Shown in pieces: positions 20,680 through 25,157 of a stretch of DNA of 25,157 bases. A program made the translations under genes and the position numbers. The stretch's first letter is position 1. The number at the start of each line of letters is the position of its first letter. The notes under the pieces were generated by a model that worked only from the letters and a program-made list of their open reading frames with translations, made no database searches and was not told the origin of the DNA. The DNA comes from a virus: positions 1 to 25,157 of IMG/VR virus record IMGVR_UViG_3300046740_000122; one strand, written 5' to 3'.

Positions 20680-22119
20680 CTACCCGGCGTATCCCATCTC
20701 GCCCCGCGGCGGGGGCGCGCTCTGACGCGGCGGGGGCGGCGGTTTCCGTGTCGGCAGACTCCCGAAATTAGCCTCCAGATACTCGACGACGTTCATCGGG
20801 TGCTCGTGCCAGCCGTCTTTTTTCGGCTTCCGCATCTGCTTGCTCCCGACGCTGACCATGTGCTCGTCCCACACGTAGCCCGATTCGAACGCCGAGGCGA
20901 CCATCCTATGCACGGCGGACCCGTGCGCGCTCAGGCGAATCCAGTGCTCGGTGTCATTCGACACGCGCAGCATCTCCTCGCCGTCGAGCCCGCGGCTCCG
21001 CATCTGCTTGCCGATCGACTCGATGAGCGCGACACGCGCGGCCGGCGAGTTGCTATCCTCCCGATACCGCGCCTGAATGCCGTGCGCGCGCAGTAGTTTC
21101 CCCATGTCGACGCCGATCGGATTCGACACGCCGGCCGGGTCGCAGCACCAGACCGTTTCGACCGGCGCCGGGAACCACTGCTCGAGAATGCGCAGTCCAG
21201 CGACGAGGAAGGCGTCGAACATGAGATTCTGCCCGAGGATGCCGCCGAGGTAGCGAATCTGCCCGACCGGCGATACCTGACGGGCGACGAGGCAGGGATG
21301 GTGCTTGCCGAAGTCGAGCCCCACCTCGAGGCGCAGGCGCGGTTCGTAGCGGCACTCGCCTTCGTGACGCTTCCGCACGAACAGGCCTGGCCGCGAGCCA
21401 TCGGACGGCGTGCCGTAGACCGGATCGCCTTCAATCCGCGCGCCGCGCTCCCCGAGAATCAGCGTCGTGTGAATCGGCGTCCCTGGCGGATGCGCGTCTT
21501 CCATTTCCGCGATGTAGTTCGCCGGCAGGTTGTGCGCGTTGTCGTGCGTCGACAGCGCATAGTAGGCGCGGCCCGTCTTCAGCGCGCGGTCAGCGGGAAA
21601 TTCCTTCGCGATCCAGTGATCCTCGTCGACCGTCTGCGGGCTGAGCAGCATCTTGTGCGGCACGCCGTCTTGCGAGAGGCGCAGGAACAGCTCGACGAAC
21701 ACGCCGTGCGGCAACTCTTCGGACTGGTCGTTGTAGACGAAGCCGAGCGTCAGCCCGCGGAACTTGCGATAGGGGTTTGTCGCGTCCTGCGTCTTCAGGC
21801 CGGTGATGTAGACGCGGCTCTTGTTCGGCAGCTCGTCGTAGCCCTCTTCGGCGTTCCACGTCAGCGCAACGCCGGCGCGGAGGCAGATGGCCCGCCAGAT
21901 CGGTTTCAACAGCTTGTGCGTGTCGTCGTCGCTGAACCGACAGATGAGGCCGTGGATGCCGGGGAATTGCTGGCAGAGCGCGAGCACGATTTCGAGACAG
22001 AGCGTCGTCTTGCCGGAGCGCACCGCGCCTTCGATGTCGAAGAGGCGATACTCATCGCTGAAGACGTGCTTGTAGACCGTCGCGTGTGTGCCGTAGAACG
22101 CCGTGCGGGATTCAGCCAC
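20680..22119 (-). CDS. terL: Large terminase subunit (packaging ATPase/nuclease)
   Basis: A 479-residue protein (P22 gp2 is 499). The ATPase Walker A motif GAVRSGKT is at 31-38. The Walker B region is probably FVYNDQSEELP around 128-138, where Asp131 is followed by Gln rather than the more usual Glu. The nuclease domain begins with VGLDFGKHHP, Asp about 269, with a second acidic site likely at CCDPAG (Asp about 327), the RNase H-like fold that cuts concatemers. The protein drives genome packaging through the portal. I chose GTG 22119-22117, which overlaps the stop of the preceding 28-residue gene; TTG 22170 is an upstream alternative with no better ribosome site. Confidence 0.9.
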   Translation of the reverse strand: MAESRTAFYGTHATVYKHVFSDEYRLFDIEGAVRSGKTTLCLEIVLALCQQFPGIHGLICRFSDDDTHKLLKPIWRAICLRAGVALTWNAEEGYDELPNKSRVYITGLKTQDATNPYRKFRGLTLGFVYNDQSEELPHGVFVELFLRLSQDGVPHKMLLSPQTVDEDHWIAKEFPADRALKTGRAYYALSTHDNAHNLPANYIAEMEDAHPPGTPIHTTLILGERGARIEGDPVYGTPSDGSRPGLFVRKRHEGECRYEPRLRLEVGLDFGKHHPCLVARQVSPVGQIRYLGGILGQNLMFDAFLVAGLRILEQWFPAPVETVWCCDPAGVSNPIGVDMGKLLRAHGIQARYREDSNSPAARVALIESIGKQMRSRGLDGEEMLRVSNDTEHWIRLSAHGSAVHRMVASAFESGYVWDEHMVSVGSKQMRKPKKDGWHEHPMNVVEYLEANFGSLPTRKPPPPPRQSAPPPRGEMGYAG

Positions 22120-22198
22120 GGCGGTAGTCGTCGATGAACCGCTGCGCCGCGAGGCCGACGAGATAGCCAAGCGCGAAGCCGAAGAGCACGAGCGTCAT
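22112..22198 (-). CDS. 28-residue membrane peptide overlapping the terminase start
   Basis: A very short frame from ATG 22198-22196, which overlaps the previous stop in ATGA. It encodes one hydrophobic helix (TLVLFGFALGYLVGLAAQRF) with a charged tail (DDYRRG). Its TGA at 22114-22112 lies inside the terminase N-terminal codons, so the genes overlap by eight bases and translation of the terminase may depend on it. Single-helix phage peptides can be lysis regulators or host-interaction peptides, but there is no direct evidence here. It may also serve only to couple translation. Confidence 0.5.
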   Translation of the reverse strand: MTLVLFGFALGYLVGLAAQRFIDDYRRG

Positions 22199-22395
22199 TG
22201 CATGCGCTCCACGCGCGTGGTGTCTGGCAACGCGCTGCAATTTCGATGCGGGCCTCTCTCGCGCGGCACTGGATACAAGCTGCCGTCAGCCGTTACCTCG
22301 AACCAGACGAGCAGATCAGCGATGACGTCGCCAGTTAGCGGGTTCACGGGGTGACAATCAGTGAACTGATACGCATGGCCAGGCCGCAGCGTCAT
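22195..22395 (-). CDS. Small hypothetical protein
   Basis: A 66-residue protein from ATG 22395-22393, which overlaps the preceding stop in ATGA; the frame is open further upstream but that part is a shadow of the zinc-knuckle gene. The sequence MTLRPGHAYQFTDCHPVNPL, then DLLVWFEVTADGSLYPVPRE, looks like a small beta-rich domain with one histidine/cysteine-containing loop. No family recognised. The end overlaps the next gene (ATGA). Confidence 0.65.
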   Translation of the reverse strand: MTLRPGHAYQFTDCHPVNPLTGDVIADLLVWFEVTADGSLYPVPRERGPHRNCSALPDTTRVERMQ

Positions 22396-22610
22396 ACCGC
22401 CCCGCCTCCTGGCACGTCCGCGCCGATGTCGGGCGACCGACGCGCGATTTTGCAATCGACCCACCGATGCCCATATTGGCCGCACATCGCGCACGGACAG
22501 CCGGGACCGCGATGGTCAGCATTGGGCCAACCGCAGTGCGAGCACTTCGCGCCAGATAGCCCCTCCGCCGCATGAGCGCCCCGCTGTGACGTGCCAGCCT
22601 CGTGAGCCAT
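22392..22610 (-). CDS. Small CCHC zinc-knuckle protein
   Basis: A 72-residue protein from ATG 22610-22608, sharing one base with the previous TAA. Residues 40-53 (CAMCGQYGHRWVDC) match the zinc knuckle spacing C-x2-C-x4-H-x4-C exactly, with an aromatic residue (Tyr46) at the site usual for nucleic-acid stacking. A preceding pair (CSHC at 23-26) plus Cys38 could form a second metal site. Zinc knuckles bind single-stranded nucleic acid. The gene lies two genes upstream of the large terminase, so a role in genome handling or packaging is possible, but that is inference. The frame extends farther upstream without support. Confidence 0.7.
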   Translation of the reverse strand: MAHEAGTSQRGAHAAEGLSGAKCSHCGWPNADHRGPGCPCAMCGQYGHRWVDCKIARRSPDIGADVPGGGAV

Positions 22611-22786
22611 TACGCACGCTCCAGCACAATCACGACACTCTCCCATTTGGTCCGGCTGACTTCAGGAAGTGCCCGAAATACGGCCTTCCGCGCGGCCTCG
22701 CTCGCGTCAGAATCGTCCAGACGGCCGCGGACCACCATCGGCTCGCCCTTGTCGCTTTCGAACGTCACAATGCTGCGAAATGCCAT
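22610..22786 (-). CDS. Small hypothetical protein (58 residues)
   Basis: A 58-residue protein from ATG 22786-22784, two bases after the previous stop and sharing one base with the next gene. The reading is MAFRSIVTFESDKGEPMVVR, a helix DASEAARKAVFRALPEV, and a final strand WESVVIVLERA. This beta-alpha-beta pattern looks like a small ferredoxin-like or dodecin-type fold, but no family is recognised. The tight packing and even codon use support it as a real gene. Confidence 0.65.
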   Translation of the reverse strand: MAFRSIVTFESDKGEPMVVRGRLDDSDASEAARKAVFRALPEVSRTKWESVVIVLERA

Positions 22787-22788
22787 AC

Positions 22789-23088
22789 TCAGCCCTCCCG
22801 CTTCGGCGGCGGCCCCTCGTGGAGCTCGACGACGTGCTTGTGCTCGATCTCCCCGCCATCCTTGCCGGTCATCTCGGTCCGCGCCAGTTTCGGAATGTGA
22901 TACTCGAGCAAGTCCATAACGCAGCGAAAGGCCACGTCCGGACCTTTGGTCGCCGCAATCTCGTCCAGCCAGCCCTGGAGCCGTGGCGTGTTCTCGTCGA
23001 CGAACAGGGCTATTGCCTCGCGCGCCGTCGACGTGGCGCGGTTTGGGGAGCCTTTAGGACGGCCTTTGCCAGCGTTGGGTGGTGTCAT
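22789..23088 (-). CDS. Small terminase subunit candidate
   Basis: A 99-residue protein read from ATG 23088 (GTG 23097 would add three residues; neither has a clear ribosome site). The N-terminus MTPPNAGKGRPKGSPNRATS is a basic Gly/Pro/Lys patch like the AT-hook-like starts of DUF5681-type and small-terminase-like phage proteins. It is followed by helices (REAIALFVDENTPRLQGWLD; PDVAFRCVMDLLEYHIPKLA) and an acidic/basic tail (HKHVVELHEGPPPKREG). Upstream of the large terminase with only small genes between, it is the best candidate for the DNA-recognition subunit that starts packaging. The start codon lies inside a perfect inverted repeat. Confidence 0.6.
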   Translation of the reverse strand: MTPPNAGKGRPKGSPNRATSTAREAIALFVDENTPRLQGWLDEIAATKGPDVAFRCVMDLLEYHIPKLARTEMTGKDGGEIEHKHVVELHEGPPPKREG

Positions 23089-23146
23089 AAGTGACACTAT
23101 TTGTCAGTATTGTAGTGTCGTGCCAAGTCTACACCTGTCGAGGTGT
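23082..23146 (-). promoter_or_regulatory. Two palindromes around the small-terminase candidate start
   Basis: GTGTCA/TGACAC arms with a 4-base loop (23082-23097) cover both possible start codons of the small-terminase candidate. ACACCT/AGGTGT arms with a 4-base loop (23131-23146) lie at the end of the previous gene. The sequence between is AT-rich for this genome and holds a loose TTGGCA followed by TACAAT and CAAATA, but the spacing is poor for a standard promoter. This could be an operator, a packaging-recognition site or an RNA structure over the start. Confidence 0.4.
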
Positions 23147-23317
23147 TGCTGGCGGTAAGCGTTTGGGGCGCGGCGTGATGTCGCGCGGGTATTTGATGCC
23201 GAAACAGACGCGGCCAATCTCGCGGAGTGGCGCTTCGGCGTCGGAGGTGCTGGTGCCGATGTCCTCGGCGTTGGAGGGCATCGGCGTGTTGTCGTCGAAG
23301 AGCCATTCGGCTTTCAT
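23129..23317 (-). CDS. Small hypothetical protein
   Basis: A 62-residue protein whose ATG overlaps the preceding TGA (ATGA). It starts MKAEWLFDDNTPMPSNAEDI, has an acidic first half and a basic, proline-rich end (IKYPRDITPRPKRLPPATPR). No motif recognised and no secondary structure is obvious. Its stop lies next to the 23131-23146 palindrome. Called real because of the overlap with the gene before it. Confidence 0.6.
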   Translation of the reverse strand: MKAEWLFDDNTPMPSNAEDIGTSTSDAEAPLREIGRVCFGIKYPRDITPRPKRLPPATPRQV

Positions 23318-23712
23318 GGGGCGTCCTGTTCGGCATTGGCCGCGAGGCTGTCATCGTAGTCCGTATCGTGCGAGGCGATCCACTCGTCGAGACGACCGGC
23401 GCCGGCCATGCGGAGGAAATGCGCGAATGCCTCGTCGGCCGCGAGGCGGGCGTGTGATGTCGTCGCCGCGCATTGCTCAGCGTGGAGCCGTTGCGCAATG
23501 CGGACGAAAACGGACGGCGAAGTGAATCCATGCATGGCGGCCTCGATCCAGCGTTGGGTGTGGCGGCGGGCGTTGCGAGCTCCGGACTGGTAGCCGCGGA
23601 GGTAGTCGGGGGAGAACTTCGACAACTGGCGGTGTTTGCCGCCTTTGCGCCCGGCAGCGATAGCGCGAGGGTCGCCCGGGACGAAGGATTGGGCATTAAC
23701 GTGTTGGGGCAT
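23314..23712 (-). CDS. Small basic helical protein, unknown function
   Basis: A 132-residue protein from ATG 23712-23710, with GAGG eight bases upstream, directly after the stop of the previous gene. The N-terminal half is basic and Gly/Arg/Lys-rich (GDPRAIAAGRKGGKHRQLSK, RGYQSGARNARRHTQRWIEA), suggesting nucleic-acid contact. The second half is helical (QRLHAEQCAATTSHARLAAD; EAFAHFLRMAGAGRLDEWIA). No family recognised. It sits in the early/DNA-handling part of the window. Confidence 0.7.
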   Translation of the reverse strand: MPQHVNAQSFVPGDPRAIAAGRKGGKHRQLSKFSPDYLRGYQSGARNARRHTQRWIEAAMHGFTSPSVFVRIAQRLHAEQCAATTSHARLAADEAFAHFLRMAGAGRLDEWIASHDTDYDDSLAANAEQDAP

Positions 23713-24633
23713 TTAGCCGACCTCGGCTTTGAGGGCGTCGGAGCGTAGGCGAAGGGCGTGCTTGTATCGGTCGAGCTGGCACTCGTGCTTGTGGAGGATG
23801 CCGCATTCCTCATACCAGTCGACAGGCTCGTGACCGGTCGTGTTGCCGACCCCGTTACTGTGTGCGCTGCTACTGACGGGTTCGTCGTCCCACCGGCCCT
23901 GATTGAGCCAGGTGGCCGGATTGGGAATAAATTGGCCGTGGTCTTTCTGCCATTGATCGGACTGGCAGTAGAGCGCGAGCGTGGCGGCAATGCGCTCGCA
24001 GAGGCCGTTGGCGGGTTTGATTTTCTTCCACGTTTTGAGGGCGGCGCCTTTGCCGGTCTTTTTCGGGTAGAGACGCCAGAAGGCATCGAAGGACACGTCG
24101 AGCGCCGAAGGCGCGGGGTCCGGTTTCGACAATCGGCCCATTGGTACAAGTTCAGAGATCTCTGCTTCTGCTTCTGCTTCTGCTTCTGCTTCTGTATGGG
24201 CGCACTGCGGCTCACCACGGCTCACAGCGGCACACGACGGCACACTCGCATCTTGACTTGTATTGATTATGGAGCGTTTCTTTGCGCGATGCTCAGCCAT
24301 TTTCTGGCGATTGTAGGCCCGGCGATCGTCCTCATGCCGAATGCCTCGGTAGGTGCGGTGATTCACGACGCGATAGGCGAAGGCACCCTCTCTCACCAGC
24401 CGCCGGCCTTCTTCTTCTTGGCTCCGACTGTTCGGGTCTGGTGCGCAGAGATACTCGAGCGCGGCCGCGATATCCCCTTCGTCGGCCCCAAGCACAGACG
24501 CGAGCGCCTTCGGGTTGAGTTCGATTTGCCCGTTGATGGTATTTGCGATGATGTAGCCCCACACGCTGAACACATGCAACCCCGCCCCATACATCGACCC
24601 CGTGTAGGTTGAGGCGAAGTGCTTACCGAACAT
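23713..24633 (-). CDS. Winged-helix replication-type protein (phage replisome organizer-like)
   Basis: A 306-residue protein. The start at ATG 24633-24631 is chosen for AGGAG seven bases upstream; an upstream ATG at 24663 has no such site. Residues about 1-115 contain a helix-turn-helix-like domain (GLHVFSVWGYIIANTINGQI; NPKALASVLGADEGDIAAAL; YRGIRHEDDRRAYNRQKMAE). Residues 148-158 are an EA dipeptide run encoded by a hexanucleotide repeat. From 182, FDAFWRLYPKKTGKGAALKT and a following helix match the C-terminal part seen in many phage replication-initiation or DnaT-like proteins. It probably binds DNA at an origin and helps load host helicase; no helicase motif of its own is seen. Confidence 0.75.
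   Translation of the reverse strand: MFGKHFASTYTGSMYGAGLHVFSVWGYIIANTINGQIELNPKALASVLGADEGDIAAALEYLCAPDPNSRSQEEEGRRLVREGAFAYRVVNHRTYRGIRHEDDRRAYNRQKMAEHRAKKRSIINTSQDASVPSCAAVSRGEPQCAHTEAEAEAEAEAEISELVPMGRLSKPDPAPSALDVSFDAFWRLYPKKTGKGAALKTWKKIKPANGLCERIAATLALYCQSDQWQKDHGQFIPNPATWLNQGRWDDEPVSSSAHSNGVGNTTGHEPVDWYEECGILHKHECQLDRYKHALRLRSDALKAEVG
24161..24196 (-). repeat. Hexanucleotide repeat encoding Glu-Ala linker
   Basis: Five perfect TCTGCT units (plus strand) followed by TCTGTA encode alternating Glu and Ala in the replication-type protein, between its N-terminal DNA-binding-like domain and the C-terminal FDAFWRLYP domain. The period keeps the reading frame, so slipped-strand copying would change linker length without a frameshift. 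Confidence 0.9.
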
Positions 24634-24859
24634 GCGCCGGCTCCTGTTCATAGACGTGCCCACACTTGCGGCACTGGATAAGGGGAGGAATCGCGTGCCC
24701 GGGATGGTCGAAAATCAAGGCCTCGTCGACCTGGGCGATCGCGAGACCGACAACCGGAAGGTGCGCATCGCGCCCGCACGTCATGCACGTAAACTCGACG
24801 GTGCGGGCATTGTGGGGAATATTGCCACGGTCAAGAATCTTCCAAGTCTTCACGCGCAC
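24623..24859 (-). CDS. Small zinc-ribbon protein
   Basis: A 78-residue protein from GTG 24859-24857, eleven bases after the previous stop, overlapping the next gene by 11 bases. Two cysteine pairs, CMTC at 25-28 and CRKC at 63-66, are the classic C-x2-C ... C-x2-C of a zinc ribbon; both are followed by Gly. Such proteins may bind DNA or partner proteins. No family name can be given. Confidence 0.7.
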   Translation of the reverse strand: MRVKTWKILDRGNIPHNARTVEFTCMTCGRDAHLPVVGLAIAQVDEALIFDHPGHAIPPLIQCRKCGHVYEQEPAHVR

Positions 24860-24870
24860 GGCTCAGGTTA

Positions 24871-25157
24871 TCACGTATTGAGCCGCACGCCAATCGCCAG
24901 GAGCGCGTCCGCTTCCGACCGCACCGTGACGACAGGAGAGCCCTTCCACTCTCGAGCGAATGTCTCCTGACGCTCGCGGACGCTGGCATTCGTCGCCTTC
25001 TCGCGCGCCTTGATTTCCATCAGCACCGACCGGCCCTGATAGCCGCACAGCACGTCCGGCACGCCCGCGCCGACGGCATGGAGATCGACCACCGACACGC
25101 CGCACGCCTTCAACGCCTTGATGATGGCGCTCGCATTCGCATCCTGCCGGCCCCGAC
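24871..25157 (-). CDS. VRR-NUC/PDDEXK-like nuclease, N-terminus cut by right edge
   Basis: The frame is open to the window edge; 94 residues are visible. It begins RGRQDANASAIIKALKACGV, continues GVPDVLCGYQG and ends in SVLMEIKA plus a helix and WKGSPVVTVRSEADALLAIG. The PD ... E-x-K arrangement (Asp about 34, Glu 47, Lys 49) is the PDDEXK nuclease core, and the shape of the domain matches the small stand-alone VRR-NUC proteins of phages. These are thought to cut DNA joints or flaps during replication or recombination. An internal TTG gives an apparent 80-residue start, but the upstream codons in frame fit the family, so the true start is probably beyond the edge. Confidence 0.75.
   Translation of the reverse strand, partial: RGRQDANASAIIKALKACGVSVVDLHAVGAGVPDVLCGYQGRSVLMEIKAREKATNASVRERQETFAREWKGSPVVTVRSEADALLAIGVRLNT

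Noticed and set aside
23097-24218. A 373-codon minus-strand frame starting at 24218 with a QK-repeat N-terminus.
   Set aside because: It is a second frame of the replication-type protein and of the 132- and 62-residue genes; its composition (Ser/Thr/Arg/Pro-rich, no domain pattern) is that of a shadow, and the repeat is the same TCTGCT array.
1-25157. Integrase, attachment sites, insertion sequences, CRISPR arrays or toxin-antitoxin pairs.
   Set aside because: No recombinase or transposase motif, no regularly spaced repeat array and no toxin partner for the RHH protein were seen; the fragment ends prevent any statement about the rest of the genome.

Overview
The window is a stretch of a tailed, double-stranded DNA bacteriophage (Caudoviricetes) with a P22-like, short-tailed virion plan. 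Every gene I can support is read from the minus strand, so the biological order runs from the right edge to the left edge. The DNA is GC-rich, many starts are GTG, and genes are packed with 1-11 base stop/start overlaps. The host is probably a GC-rich bacterium; nothing in the sequence names it. No integrase, transposase, tRNA, CRISPR array or polymerase is visible. Both ends cut through genes, so this is a fragment.

Layout in transcription order. (1) 25157-22789: a PDDEXK/VRR-NUC-like nuclease cut by the right edge, a zinc-ribbon protein, a winged-helix replication-type protein with a hexanucleotide repeat linker, two unknowns and a small-terminase candidate. (2) 22786-22112: four very small genes, one with an exact CCHC zinc knuckle and one encoding a 28-residue membrane peptide. 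(3) 22119-15165: large terminase, small unknowns, portal, scaffold and P22-type coat protein, in the P22 order. (4) 15160-12001: small virion or head-decoration candidates, including two tandem paralogous genes that share a leader element. (5) 11962-6153: a P22 gp4-type tail accessory protein, three appendage-type proteins, a gp10-type DNA stabilization/tail hub protein and a large protein with an IPT/TIG domain. (6) 6132-2354: three large low-complexity or helical proteins where P22 keeps its needle and ejection-protein genes. (7) 2344-1: a probable lysis region (two-helix holin-like proteins, a coiled-coil membrane protein, a lysozyme-like protein), then small genes including a ribbon-helix-helix regulator and a gene cut by the left edge.

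Together these genes make and fill a capsid: terminase and portal package DNA, the scaffold shapes the coat shell, gp4- and gp10-like proteins close and extend the portal, appendage proteins probably contact the host, and the 3' region probably holds ejection and lysis functions. The most unusual signals are two in-phase -1 slippery heptamers just before stop codons (CCCTTTC at 418-424, with a protein-like -1 frame lacking a good start of its own; GGGAAAG at 1133-1139), the duplicated virion gene with its leader, perfect inverted repeats over or beside the starts of the terminase-candidate and scaffold genes, and several genes under 60 codons. I do not see a wholly new multi-gene system; most of the window is a recognisable virion cassette with uncharacterised accessory genes.
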